From contig NZ_JAVBHX010000008.1 of NCBI RefSeq assembly GCF_030732065.1, forward strand, positions 124,001 through 188,000: 64,000 nucleotides of DNA. The letters run 5' to 3'. The position numbers and the translations under genes were made by a program. Shown piece after piece: positions 40,190-50,761 of this stretch. Numbering within the stretch: position 1 is the first letter of the stretch; each line of letters starts with the position of its first letter. The notes under the pieces are model-generated. The model ran no database searches and had not been told where the DNA came from. It saw nothing but the letters and a program-made list of their open reading frames with translations. This DNA comes from Oceanimonas aquatica. GTDB taxonomy: Bacteria; Pseudomonadota; Gammaproteobacteria; Enterobacterales; Aeromonadaceae.

Positions 40190-40678
40190 TCAGGTCAGGG
40201 CAAACTGGCGCCGGCACTTGCGCAACAGCAAAAAGATCCAGGGCCAGAACACCATGCTGCTGACGATGGACCAGAAATAGTGATAGTCCGCCTGAATATC
40301 GCGGTTGAGGTAGGCGGTCCAGAAGATCAGCAGCTTGTTGAGCATCACCAGGCCACCCACCACAAAGGCCTGCTGCCACACAGAGTAGTTGCGCATGCGC
40401 TGAAACTGGGAGGCGGCCAGGTATACCGGGATCACCAGTGCCAGGGAGCGCACGCCGAGCACCGAGCCCAGCAGCAGATCCAGCAGCAGCCCGGCCACAA
40501 AGGCGGTGCCCACGTTGGCCCGGTGCGGCAAAGCGATGGCCCAGTAGATCAGGGTGATCAGCAGCCAGTCGGGCCGGAACGGCGCGATCAGATCCGGCAG
40601 CGGTAAAATCGACAGCATCAGCGCCAGCGCCAGGCTGAGCATGATGCCGAGGCGACTGCGCAGGGGAAAGGCGCTCAT
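40190..40678 (-). CDS. mreD: Rod shape-determining protein MreD
   Basis: Inner-membrane part of the elongasome. The 162 residues are mostly membrane spanning (five to six helices), with RPDWLLITLIYWAIALP and GVRSLALVIPVYLAA. It overlaps mreC by 4 bases and ends 9 bases before maf. Confidence 0.94.
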   Translation of the reverse strand: MSAFPLRSRLGIMLSLALALMLSILPLPDLIAPFRPDWLLITLIYWAIALPHRANVGTAFVAGLLLDLLLGSVLGVRSLALVIPVYLAASQFQRMRNYSVWQQAFVVGGLVMLNKLLIFWTAYLNRDIQADYHYFWSIVSSMVFWPWIFLLLRKCRRQFALT

Positions 40679-41544
40679 GAGCCCTCCTTCTCTTCAGCGG
40701 CCGCCGTTTCGGGTTCGTTCACCCTGGGCTCGGGCCACAACAACAGCAGGTAGCGCACCCGATCGAGGGCCGCGAAGGGGGTCACACGAATATCGGCAAA
40801 GGACTGGCCTTCCTCATACCCCACATAAGTGACTCTGCCCACCGGATAGCCCTCGGGAAAACGCCCGGCCAGGCCGGAGCTGAGCAGCACATCGCCTTGC
40901 TGTATGTCGGTGTTACGGGTGATGTTGTCGAGCACCAGCCGGTCCAGCCGGCCGCTGCCACTGGCAATGGCGCGAATGTCGTTACGCGCCACCCGCACCG
41001 GAATGCCGTGGCTGATGTCGGTGATCAGCAGCACCCGGCTGGTAGTCTGGCCCACCGAGATCACCTGCCCCACCACGCCCTGCTCGTTGAGCACCGGCTG
41101 ACCTTCAAACACCCCCTGCCGGCTGCCCTTGTCGATCACCACCTGGTGGGAAAACGGGTCGGTATCTACCGCCATGATCTCCGCCACCATGCGCCGGGCA
41201 TCCCGCTGCACCGGCGAGCCCAGGAGCTCGCGCAGGCGCTGATTTTCCTGCTCCAGATGGCGCAATCGCAGCAGATCGTCGCGCAGCAGAAACAGTTCCC
41301 GCTCCATGCGCTCGGTCAGGTTAAGCAGCGACTGGCGCGACATCAGCTGGGTGGAGGCGGAGTCGAGCAACAACCGAGGGCTGTTGGCCATGTACTGCAG
41401 CGGGCTGACCAGGGCGTTGAGGTAGAGCTTGATATCGGTAAAGGACTGATAGCGGCTGTCCGCCACCATCAGGGCAAGGCTGGCCAGCACCGCCAGGGTC
41501 AGGCGAATGGGCAGGGAAGGTCCACGACCGAATATGGGTTTCAT
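40675..41544 (-). CDS. mreC: Rod shape-determining protein MreC
   Basis: Bitopic elongasome protein that activates PBP2-RodA. The 289 residues have an N-terminal membrane helix (about 10-28), a coiled coil (about 65-105, MERELFLLRDDLLRLRHLEQENQRLRE in character) and the periplasmic beta-barrel pair (GVFEGQPVLNEQGVVGQV, DVLLSSGLAGRFPEGYPVG). A short Pro/Glu-rich C-terminal tail follows. Situated 35 bases after mreB. Confidence 0.95.
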   Translation of the reverse strand: MKPIFGRGPSLPIRLTLAVLASLALMVADSRYQSFTDIKLYLNALVSPLQYMANSPRLLLDSASTQLMSRQSLLNLTERMERELFLLRDDLLRLRHLEQENQRLRELLGSPVQRDARRMVAEIMAVDTDPFSHQVVIDKGSRQGVFEGQPVLNEQGVVGQVISVGQTTSRVLLITDISHGIPVRVARNDIRAIASGSGRLDRLVLDNITRNTDIQQGDVLLSSGLAGRFPEGYPVGRVTYVGYEEGQSFADIRVTPFAALDRVRYLLLLWPEPRVNEPETAAAEEKEGS

Positions 41545-41579
41545 CAGGGCAGTGCGGGCCGGTCACCCGGCCCGGTTCA

Positions 41580-42737
<1,158 letters not shown>

Positions 42738-42796
42738 TCAATAAATCGATAAGTTCCTTACACTTGCGCCAGAACTTTCATTTTCACTGTTTTTAC

Positions 42797-43702
42797 GTGC
42801 GTTCACTGCATCGCTGGCAACAGCTGTATGACCGGGCCGGCGCGTCCGTGCTGCAACCGGTTCATCATACCTCGCTCGACCACCACCGCCTGACCCTGCA
42901 CATCAAGCGGGATGACTTGCTGCATGCTTCTATTTCCGGCAACAAGTGGCGAAAACTTAAATATGTGTTGCGCCAGGCACTGTCGGACGAGGCCGCCGGT
43001 CTGCTCAGCTTTGGCGGTGCCTGGTCCAATCACCTGCATGCCCTGGCTGCTGCCGGCCACGCTCTTGGCGTGCCCACAGTGGGAATTGTACGGGGCGAGC
43101 CCGAATACGCCGCCAACCCCACCCTCACCGATGCACGGGCCTGGGGCATGACACTCGACTTCGTGGACCGGCAAACTTATCGTCGTCGCCACGACGCCGA
43201 CTTTCTGGCCGCGCTGGCATTGAAATACCCCGGCTTTTATATCATTCCCGAAGGGGGCAGCTGCCCGCTGGCCCTGCCCGGGGTGGCCGAGCTGTGGCGA
43301 GAGCTGCCCGATTGCGACCAGCTCATTCTGCCGGTGGCCAGCGGCGGTACTCTCGCCGGCTTGCTGTCGGCCCGCCCCGCCAGCACTCACGTCACAGGCT
43401 ATGCCGTGCTCAAGGGCAAGGACTGGCTGGCCGACACCATACACGAGTTGTATTCACCGGCAGCCGACGATAGCGGCTGGCAGTTGCGGCTGGAGCATCA
43501 CGGCGGTGGTTATGCCAAATGCAGAGCCGAAGACCGAGGCGCCATCGCCGCATTAAGCGAGGCACTGGCGGTACCGCTGGAACCGGTGTACAGCGGCAAG
43601 GCCCTGCTTGGGTTGTTCCGGGACATCGAGGCCGGCCGTTATCCTTCCGGCAGCCGGCTGATTTTTCTGCATACCGGTGGTCTGCAGGGGGCCAGAAGCT
43701 AA
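42797..43702 (+). CDS. PLP-dependent ACC deaminase/D-cysteine desulfhydrase family protein
   Basis: Fold-type II pyridoxal-phosphate enzyme of 301 residues. The Schiff-base Lys is in ISGNKWRKLKY (near residue 45), followed by SFGGAWSNHLHALAA and the PLP-phosphate loop PVASGGTLAG. Family members act on ACC, D-cysteine or D-amino acids; the substrate here is not determinable, and ACC deaminase proper needs residues I cannot verify. GTG start at VRSLHRW gives family length; the ORF is open further upstream but that part looks non-homologous. Its stop overlaps csrD's stop. Confidence 0.82.
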   Translation: MRSLHRWQQLYDRAGASVLQPVHHTSLDHHRLTLHIKRDDLLHASISGNKWRKLKYVLRQALSDEAAGLLSFGGAWSNHLHALAAAGHALGVPTVGIVRGEPEYAANPTLTDARAWGMTLDFVDRQTYRRRHDADFLAALALKYPGFYIIPEGGSCPLALPGVAELWRELPDCDQLILPVASGGTLAGLLSARPASTHVTGYAVLKGKDWLADTIHELYSPAADDSGWQLRLEHHGGGYAKCRAEDRGAIAALSEALAVPLEPVYSGKALLGLFRDIEAGRYPSGSRLIFLHTGGLQGARS

Positions 43703-45612
43703 ACCAGCGCAAAACGCTCGGGGCAGGAAAAATAATAGCCCTGGCCGGCGTGCACCCCCAGTTGTTGCAGGCACTCCCATTCCGCCTCGGTTTCCACCCC
43801 CACGGCGATCACCTCGGTGCGATTGCCCATGCAGTTGCCGAGCAGGCTGCGCACCGCCATCTGGTTATTGGGCTTTTTTTCAATGTCCCGCACCAGGCTG
43901 GGATGCAGCTTGAGGTAATCGAGCTCGTAATCCTTGATGTACTGGGTACTGACCACGTCCTGGCCGGCGTGATCCACCGCCAGCCCGCAGCCCAGCGCCT
44001 TGAGTGCCCGCAGCGGCTTGACCAGATCCAGAAAGTGACGGCTGACACCGGCCTCCGACAGCTCAATCACCAGTTCGCCCAGCAGGGACTTCGGCAGCTG
44101 GATCAGCTCAAACACCAGCCAGCGGTGAAAACCCCGGTTGAGCAGGCTGTCCACCGACAGGTTGATGGCCAGGGTAGCCCGGCGATCACTTTCCTGCAGC
44201 AGGGTCAGGCAACGCAGCATGATGCAGCGATCCAGCTCCTGCAGCAGGCCGCACTTTTCCGCCATCGGAAGAAAATGCCCCGCCGCCAGCTCCCGGCCCT
44301 GCTCGTCGTGAATGCGCGCCAGCAGTTCCTGGCTCTCGGGCTCACCGCCCCGCACCCGGTAAACCCCCTGATGGTCGAGTAGTACCCCATCCTGCTCCAG
44401 CAGTCGCCCCAGCAGGGTGCGCCAGCGTACCGTGCCCTTGCCGCTGCTCTCCTCGGTCAGCCCCTTGTAATACATGAAGTAGCCGTCGCCGCCCTGCAGG
44501 GCGGCGCTGCGCAGCGCCAGCTCGGCTTCTTCCTCCACCTGATGCAACTGTTCGCCAAAACGAAAACAGACCCCACCGATAAACAACGCCGGATCCCGCA
44601 CCGCATCGGGCCAGTGCAACCGGCGCAGCAGCTTGATCACCTGGCGGGCCGCATCCTGTGCCTCGCTCTCCACCAGGTTGGGAAACAGCAGGGCAAAGGT
44701 ATTGCCGGTGTAGCGGGCCTGCAGAGCGCCGGGGTAGCGCCGGATCAGATGGCTCAGGTACACCGAGGCCGAGCTCAGCAGCTCGTCCCCCCGATCATGG
44801 CCCAGCTTGTGGTTGATGTGCTCCAGATCCTGCAGTTCCACCAGCAGCAGGGCACCGGAATGGCTGGCAGAGTCATTAAGAGCCGCTTCCAGCCGGTTGT
44901 CGAAAAACACCCGGTTGCCGATGCCGATTTTGCGATCCACAAACACATTGGCGCGAATAAAGGTATCAAAGCGGCTGCGCTCCTTGCGGGCTTCACGCAG
45001 CTCGCCCATCAGCTTGTCCAGTGCCCGGCTGGCGGCCTGGGGCCACTCCTCATTGGGGCTGTGCTGCAACATGCTGAGCCGGCCCGCCAGGATCAGCCGG
45101 CCACGCTGATCGAGCAGTTCGGCACCGCGCAGCTGGCGGCGAAACCAGCGCAGGCTGAGCAGCAGGCCGGCAAACACCAACATGATGGCGCCGGTCAGGC
45201 CCGACACCGCCGCCAGCGAGCTGTCGATATCGTAAAAAGGCGGCCGCAACACCAGCCTGACCGACAGCCCTTCTTCCCCCGGCAGCGGCCGCCGGTATTC
45301 CCGGGACACCTCACTGGCGGTCAGCGGCTGGCCGAGACTGTAGCGGTAATGCACCCTTGCATCATCCTGCACCGTAAACTCGATGATGTCGTTGACGTCG
45401 AGCAGGGCCGGCAGCCAGCGTTCCAGCGCGGGTTGCTGCTCGGCACTGCTCTGCCAGGCCTCGTCGACCATGCGCACCACGGCGTCCACCTGGCGCTGCT
45501 GGTAGGCCACCCCCATCTGGTAAAAACTGATGCCGGCACCCACCAGCACCATCAGCACGGCCGCCAGCACACACAGGGTGATGGTGGTAATAAACTGGTT
45601 GGTGAATTTCAT
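43699..45612 (-). CDS. csrD: CsrD-like regulator (degenerate GGDEF-EAL)
   Basis: Targets CsrB/CsrC RNAs for RNase E cleavage in E. coli and so tunes CsrA activity. The 637 residues have two membrane helices (about 7-30 and 133-153), a HAMP-like linker, a GGDEF domain degenerate at its signature (TGNTF near residue 305) and an EAL domain in which the metal motif reads ELLARI rather than EALxR. Both domains therefore appear enzymatically inactive, as in E. coli CsrD. It is close to mreB as in enterobacteria. A CsrB-like RNA lies 14 kb away. Confidence 0.9.
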   Translation of the reverse strand: MKFTNQFITTITLCVLAAVLMVLVGAGISFYQMGVAYQQRQVDAVVRMVDEAWQSSAEQQPALERWLPALLDVNDIIEFTVQDDARVHYRYSLGQPLTASEVSREYRRPLPGEEGLSVRLVLRPPFYDIDSSLAAVSGLTGAIMLVFAGLLLSLRWFRRQLRGAELLDQRGRLILAGRLSMLQHSPNEEWPQAASRALDKLMGELREARKERSRFDTFIRANVFVDRKIGIGNRVFFDNRLEAALNDSASHSGALLLVELQDLEHINHKLGHDRGDELLSSASVYLSHLIRRYPGALQARYTGNTFALLFPNLVESEAQDAARQVIKLLRRLHWPDAVRDPALFIGGVCFRFGEQLHQVEEEAELALRSAALQGGDGYFMYYKGLTEESSGKGTVRWRTLLGRLLEQDGVLLDHQGVYRVRGGEPESQELLARIHDEQGRELAAGHFLPMAEKCGLLQELDRCIMLRCLTLLQESDRRATLAINLSVDSLLNRGFHRWLVFELIQLPKSLLGELVIELSEAGVSRHFLDLVKPLRALKALGCGLAVDHAGQDVVSTQYIKDYELDYLKLHPSLVRDIEKKPNNQMAVRSLLGNCMGNRTEVIAVGVETEAEWECLQQLGVHAGQGYYFSCPERFALV

Positions 45613-45733
45613 TTGCTGTCCTTGCCGCCGACCCGGTGCCGACACGTCCTGTCTTCCGTTATAACAGAGCCAGGCGAAACCCTCACCCGCCTTTGTTCAG
45701 TATCGTTCAGTTTTTGCCACTCACCCAAACGGC

Positions 45734-45759
45734 AAAAGGCCCCGCCTGAGCGGGGCCTT
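45734..45759 (-). terminator. Terminator of yajR-ssb
   Basis: Stem AAGGCCCCGC / GCGGGGCCTT with a 4-base loop, followed by TTTTG on the minus strand, 28 bases past ssb. Intrinsic, upstream of csrD. Confidence 0.85.
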
Positions 45760-45786
45760 GCAGAAACAACGCGTATCAAGCGCCGA

Positions 45787-46377
45787 TCAAAACGGAATGT
45801 CGTCATCAAAGTCCATGGGCGGCTCGTTGTATACCGGCTGGCTCTGGGGCTTTTGCTGCGGCTGGCTCTGGGGCTGCTGCTGGGGCTTGTTGCCGCCATA
45901 CTGCTGGGACTGACCGCCCTGCTGACCGTACTGGCCGCCACCCTGTTGCTGGCCCCAGTTGCCCTGCTGCTGACCACCACCCTGCTGGCCCTGGTTCCAG
46001 CCACCCTGGCCCTGACCGCCACCCTGAGGACGACCGCCCAGCATCTGCATGGTGCCGCCCATGTCTACCACCACCTCGGTGGTGTAGCGATCCTGGCCGC
46101 CCTGATCCTGCCACTTGCGGGTCTGCAAACGGCCTTCCACGTACACCTGCGAGCCCTTGCGCAGGTATTCACCGGCGATTTCGGCCAGCTTGCCGAAGAA
46201 CACCACCCGGTGCCATTCGGTGCGCTCACGCTGCTCACCGCTCTGCTTGTCGCGCCAGGTTTCGCTGGTGGCCAGGGTGATGTTGGCGACGGCGTTGCCG
46301 TTAGGCATATAGCGCACTTCGGGATCCTGACCCAGGTGACCGATCAGGATGACTTTGTTGATGCCTCTATTGGCCAT
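45787..46377 (-). CDS. ssb: Single-stranded DNA-binding protein
   Basis: Homotetrameric OB-fold protein that coats ssDNA and recruits repair factors. The 196 residues have the OB domain (1-112: [38 protein letters not shown]), a very long Gly/Gln-rich linker (about 115-185) and the acidic tip MDFDDDIPF that docks partner proteins. Start at MANRG with GGAG 7-10 bases upstream; a GTG 18 bases earlier is less likely. It is 14 bases downstream of the yajR-like gene. Confidence 0.97.
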   Translation of the reverse strand: MANRGINKVILIGHLGQDPEVRYMPNGNAVANITLATSETWRDKQSGEQRERTEWHRVVFFGKLAEIAGEYLRKGSQVYVEGRLQTRKWQDQGGQDRYTTEVVVDMGGTMQMLGGRPQGGGQGQGGWNQGQQGGGQQQGNWGQQQGGGQYGQQGGQSQQYGGNKPQQQPQSQPQQKPQSQPVYNEPPMDFDDDIPF

Positions 46378-46391
46378 AACTTGCTCCGTAC

Positions 46392-47765
46392 TCACAGGTT
46401 GATCAGGCGTTTGGCCTGATCCAGTTCAAAAATGTTGCCATCTACCTTGAGGTAGGCGGCGCTTTCATCGGGAATAATCAGCGCCTCATGCACGCCCGGC
46501 AATGCCATCAGCCGCTGCAGCAGCTGACTGCGGGCAGACTCGCTCTCTATATTACCACCGATGGGCAGAATATGAGACCGCACCCGGCTGACATTGGTCA
46601 TGCCCGCCGACAGCCAGAACCAGAACACCATGGTCAGTGCCACCAGTAAAAACACGCCGGCGCCGTCCAGTTGCTGGAACAAGGCTCCACCCAGCACGCC
46701 GCCGAGAAAGGCCCCGAAAAACTGACTGGTGGAGTAGATGCCCATGGCGGTGCCCTTGCCGCCCGCCGGCGCCAGCATCGACAAAAATGCCGGCAGCGAG
46801 GCTTCCATAAAGTTGAAGGCGGTGAAATACAACACCATGGCCACCGCCAGCAGCCACAACTGGCCCTGGCCCAGGGCCATCAGCACTAGGGCCACCATCA
46901 TCACCAGAATGGAGGCCTGGAACAGCAGCTTGTTCATGTTGCGCCGGGCACCGAGGATCAGAAAGGGAATGATCAGCACAAACGACAGCATCAGCGCCGG
47001 CAGGTACAGCCACCAGTGATGTTCGGGCACCAGGCCTGCGTCTTTCAGCGACAGCGGAAAGGCCACGAACACCGCCGTCAGGGTCATGTGCAGCAGCATG
47101 ATGCCGAAATCGAGACGCAACAGCTGTTTGTCTTTCAGCAGGCGGCCAAACAGCTCGGGGGCGGCGGTCACATCCCGGATCTGGCCCTTGCTGACCGAGG
47201 CCGGCAACATAAAACGCACCATGACGATGCCTACCAGCGCCAGCAGTGCCGTGGTCCAGAATACTCCGGAAAGGCCAAACAGCGCCGCCAGCAGCGGTCC
47301 TGCCACCATGGCGACGGCAAAGGAAATACCGATGCACACGCCAATGATGGCCATGGCCTTGGTGCGGTTTTCTTCCCGGGTAATGTCGGCGGCCAGTGCC
47401 AGAATGGCACCGGCGATGGCACCGCTGCCCTGCAGCACCCGGCCGACCACCACGCCATAAACGGAGTCGGACATGGCCGCCACCACCGAGCCGGCGGCGA
47501 ACAGCGCCAGGCCAGCGTAGATCACCGGCTTGCGGCCGATGCGATCCGACAGCCAGCCGGCGGGGATCTGCAATATCGCCTGGGTCAGGCCGTAGGCACC
47601 GATGGCAATGCCCACCCACAGGGGCGAATAACCGATGAGGCTGTCACCATAGAGGGCGAACACCGGCATGATCATGAACAGGCCCAGCATGCGCATGCCA
47701 AAGATGCTGGCCAGGGTAAAGGACGCCCGCCGTTCCTGCGGGCTGAAGCCTTGCTGTTCGCTCAT
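46392..47765 (-). CDS. MFS transporter of the YajR type with C-terminal YAM domain
   Basis: Twelve-helix major facilitator (457 residues) with the antiporter-like motif A ([11 protein letters not shown]) and the motif [11 protein letters not shown]. After helix 12, a soluble ferredoxin-like YAM domain (about 395-457, including [19 protein letters not shown] and [12 protein letters not shown]) resembles E. coli YajR. Substrate is unknown. ATG at MSEQQ is supported by GGAA; an in-frame ATG 7 codons upstream has no ribosome site. It is divergent from uvrA and precedes ssb. Confidence 0.86.
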   Translation of the reverse strand: MSEQQGFSPQERRASFTLASIFGMRMLGLFMIMPVFALYGDSLIGYSPLWVGIAIGAYGLTQAILQIPAGWLSDRIGRKPVIYAGLALFAAGSVVAAMSDSVYGVVVGRVLQGSGAIAGAILALAADITREENRTKAMAIIGVCIGISFAVAMVAGPLLAALFGLSGVFWTTALLALVGIVMVRFMLPASVSKGQIRDVTAAPELFGRLLKDKQLLRLDFGIMLLHMTLTAVFVAFPLSLKDAGLVPEHHWWLYLPALMLSFVLIIPFLILGARRNMNKLLFQASILVMMVALVLMALGQGQLWLLAVAMVLYFTAFNFMEASLPAFLSMLAPAGGKGTAMGIYSTSQFFGAFLGGVLGGALFQQLDGAGVFLLVALTMVFWFWLSAGMTNVSRVRSHILPIGGNIESESARSQLLQRLMALPGVHEALIIPDESAAYLKVDGNIFELDQAKRLINL

Positions 47766-47850
47766 GAGTGATGGTTCCGCTGTCATTGTTCACAAAAGAG
47801 CGGCAGTTTAGCACGGAGCGGCGGTGGAGATTAATCCCTCTGTTACGCTC

Positions 47851-47879
47851 TTGGCTGGCTATTCATCCAGTGCCATACT
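47851..47879 (+). promoter_or_regulatory. uvrA promoter
   Basis: TTGGCT (-35) and CATACT (-10) are separated by 17 bases that are almost entirely covered by a LexA-box. Start would be about 28 bases before the uvrA ATG. Confidence 0.55.
47855..47870. promoter_or_regulatory. LexA (SOS) box
   Basis: CTG-N10-CAG (CTGGCTATTCATCCAG) has the conserved half-sites of the LexA operator in exactly the spacing required. It overlaps the uvrA promoter spacer and lies in the uvrA-yajR/ssb divergent gap, so SOS control of uvrA is expected and of ssb possible. Confidence 0.75.
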
Positions 47880-47913
47880 AGCCGGTCTGGTTTAAAACTT
47901 GGTCAAGCTGCAG

Positions 47914-50742
47914 ATGGATAAAATCGACGTTCGCGGAGCGCGCACCCACAACCTGAAGAACATCAGCCTGGAACTGCCCCGGGACAAACTTATCGTGATC
48001 ACCGGCCTGTCCGGCTCGGGCAAGTCGTCCCTGGCCTTTGACACCCTCTACGCCGAGGGACAACGCCGCTACGTGGAGTCGCTGTCCGCCTACGCCCGCC
48101 AGTTTCTGTCACTGATGGAAAAGCCCGACGTCGACCATATTGAGGGGCTGTCTCCGGCCATCTCCATCGAGCAGAAGTCCACTTCTCACAACCCCCGCTC
48201 TACCGTGGGCACCATTACCGAAATTCACGATTACCTGCGGCTGCTGTTTGCCCGGGTGGGCGAGCCCCGCTGCCCTACTCATGATTTGCCGCTGGCGGCC
48301 CAGACCATCAGCCAGATGGTGGACAAGGTGCTGGAGCAGCCCGAAGGCAAACGACTGATGCTGCTGGCCCCTGTGGTGCGCAATCGCAAGGGCGAGCACA
48401 GCAAGCTGCTCGACAACCTGTCGGCCCAGGGCTTTATTCGCGCCCGCATCGACGGCGAGGTCTGTGACCTGTCGGATCCGCCGGCGCTGGAGCTGCAGAA
48501 AAAGCATACCATCGAAGTGGTGGTGGACCGCTTCAAGGTCCGGGACGATCTGCAACTGCGGCTGGCCGAGTCCTTTGAAGCCGCGCTGGAGCTGTCCGGC
48601 GGCATCGCCTCCGTGGTGAGCATGGACGATGCCAACGAAGAGCCACTGGTGTTTTCCGCCAACTTTGCCTGCCCCGAGTGCGGCCACTCCATTGCCGAGC
48701 TGGAACCGCGCATTTTCTCCTTCAACAACCCGGCGGGGGCCTGCGAACAATGCGACGGCCTGGGCGCCCAGCAGATTGTCGACCCCGACAAGGTGGTGTC
48801 CAACCCGGAGCTGAGCCTGGCCGGCGGCGCCATTCGCGGCTGGGACAAGCGCAGCTATTACTACTATCAGATGCTGAAGTCCCTGGCAGATCACTACGAC
48901 TTTGATCTGGAAGCCCCCTTTGAAAGCCTGTCAGCACAGGTGCAAAAGGCGGTGCTGTACGGCTCGGGGCGGACCAGCATCGAGTTTCGTTACATGAACG
49001 ACCGCGGCGACGTGCTGGTGCGCAAGCATCCCTTTGAGGGCATAGTGCACAACATGGAGCGCCGCTACCGGGAGACAGAGTCCAACTCGGTGCGCGAGGA
49101 GCTGGCCAAGTACCAGAGCAACCGGGCCTGCCCCGGCTGTGGCGGCACCCGGCTGAAGGAAGCCGCCCGCCACGTGTTTGTGGCGGATCACAACCTGCCC
49201 CGGGTGTCCGACATGGCCATTGGTGAAGCCCATGCCTTTTTTACCCATCTCAGCCTGCCCGGCCAGAAGGCGCAGATCGCCGACAAGATCCTCAAGGAAA
49301 TTACCGAGCGGCTGGGCTTTTTGGTAAATGTGGGGCTTAACTACCTGACCCTGTCCCGCAGCGCAGAAACCCTGTCCGGCGGCGAGGCCCAGCGCATTCG
49401 TCTGGCCAGCCAGATTGGTGCCGGCCTGGTCGGGGTCATGTACGTGCTTGACGAGCCCAGTATCGGCCTGCACCAGCGCGACAACGAGCGACTGCTGTCC
49501 ACCCTCACTCATTTACGGGATCTGGGCAACACCGTGATCGTGGTGGAGCATGACGAAGACGCCATTCGCGCCGCCGATCACGTGCTCGACATCGGCCCCG
49601 GCGCCGGCGTGCACGGCGGCGAAATCGTGGCGCAAGGCACGCCGGAAGAAGTGATGGCCAACCCGGATTCCCTCACCGGCGCCTATCTGTCGGGACGGGA
49701 ATGCATTGCCGTGCCGGCACAGCGCACGCCGGTGGGTGAGCACTGGCTGAAACTGGAAGGTGCCAGCGGCAACAACCTCAAACAGGTGGATCTGGAGCTG
49801 CCCCTGGGGCTGATGACCTGTGTCACCGGCGTGTCCGGCTCGGGCAAGTCGACCCTGATCAACGACACCCTGTTCCCCCTCGCCCACCGGGAGCTGAACA
49901 AGGCCACGGTCAGCCAGCCCGCGCCCTATCGCGAGATTCACGGTCTGGACAGGCTGGACAAGGTGGTGGATATCGATCAGAGCCCCATCGGCCGCACCCC
50001 CCGCTCCAACCCGGCCACCTACACCGGCATTTTTACTCCCATTCGCGAGCTGTTTTCCGGCACTCAGGAAGCCCGTTCCCGGGGTTACAAGCCAGGCCGG
50101 TTCTCCTTCAACGTGAAAGGCGGCCGCTGTGAAGCCTGCCAGGGCGACGGCATGATCAAGGTGGAAATGCATTTCCTGCCCGACGTCTATGTACCCTGCG
50201 ACGTGTGCAAGGGCAAGCGCTACAACCGGGAAACCCTGGAGATTCGCTACAAGGGCAAAAGCATTCACGAGGTACTGGAAATGACGGTGGAAGAGGCCTG
50301 CGACTTCTTTGCTCCGGTGCCGGCCATCGCCCGCAAGCTGCAGACCCTGATGGACGTGGGCCTGTCCTACATTCGTCTGGGCCAGTCGGCCACCACCCTG
50401 TCCGGGGGCGAGGCCCAGCGGGTCAAGCTGGCCCGGGAATTGTCGAAGCGGGACACCGGCCAGACCCTGTATATTCTTGACGAGCCCACCACCGGCCTAC
50501 ACTTTCACGACATTCAGCTGCTGCTGACGGTACTACACCGATTGCGGGATCACGGCAATACCGTGGTGATCATCGAGCACAATCTGGACGTGATCAAAAC
50601 CGCCGACTGGATCGTGGATCTGGGGCCGGAAGGGGGTAGCGGCGGTGGCCGGATCCTGGTGGCCGGCACACCGGAACAGGTCGCCCAGCACGACGCGTCT
50701 CACACCGCCCGCTTTTTACGACCTATGCTCAGTGAGTGCTAG
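47914..50742 (+). CDS. uvrA: Excinuclease ABC subunit UvrA
   Basis: Damage-recognition ATPase of nucleotide excision repair. The 942-residue product (E. coli 940) starts [17 protein letters not shown]. It has the two ABC modules (Walker [10 protein letters not shown] near 31 and GVSGSGKST near 640; signatures [12 protein letters not shown] and [12 protein letters not shown]) and zinc motifs ([20 protein letters not shown]). A TTG 15 bases upstream is a weaker alternative start. SOS-regulated according to the LexA box. Confidence 0.98.
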   Translation: MDKIDVRGARTHNLKNISLELPRDKLIVITGLSGSGKSSLAFDTLYAEGQRRYVESLSAYARQFLSLMEKPDVDHIEGLSPAISIEQKSTSHNPRSTVGTITEIHDYLRLLFARVGEPRCPTHDLPLAAQTISQMVDKVLEQPEGKRLMLLAPVVRNRKGEHSKLLDNLSAQGFIRARIDGEVCDLSDPPALELQKKHTIEVVVDRFKVRDDLQLRLAESFEAALELSGGIASVVSMDDANEEPLVFSANFACPECGHSIAELEPRIFSFNNPAGACEQCDGLGAQQIVDPDKVVSNPELSLAGGAIRGWDKRSYYYYQMLKSLADHYDFDLEAPFESLSAQVQKAVLYGSGRTSIEFRYMNDRGDVLVRKHPFEGIVHNMERRYRETESNSVREELAKYQSNRACPGCGGTRLKEAARHVFVADHNLPRVSDMAIGEAHAFFTHLSLPGQKAQIADKILKEITERLGFLVNVGLNYLTLSRSAETLSGGEAQRIRLASQIGAGLVGVMYVLDEPSIGLHQRDNERLLSTLTHLRDLGNTVIVVEHDEDAIRAADHVLDIGPGAGVHGGEIVAQGTPEEVMANPDSLTGAYLSGRECIAVPAQRTPVGEHWLKLEGASGNNLKQVDLELPLGLMTCVTGVSGSGKSTLINDTLFPLAHRELNKATVSQPAPYREIHGLDRLDKVVDIDQSPIGRTPRSNPATYTGIFTPIRELFSGTQEARSRGYKPGRFSFNVKGGRCEACQGDGMIKVEMHFLPDVYVPCDVCKGKRYNRETLEIRYKGKSIHEVLEMTVEEACDFFAPVPAIARKLQTLMDVGLSYIRLGQSATTLSGGEAQRVKLARELSKRDTGQTLYILDEPTTGLHFHDIQLLLTVLHRLRDHGNTVVIIEHNLDVIKTADWIVDLGPEGGSGGGRILVAGTPEQVAQHDASHTARFLRPMLSEC

Positions 50743-50761
50743 CCGGTAAAGGAATCAGGGA

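Noticed and set aside
45820-46030. Repetitive GGCTGCTG/CCACC tract that might be a satellite
   Set aside because: It encodes the Gly/Gln-rich linker of SSB; low complexity is expected from the protein.
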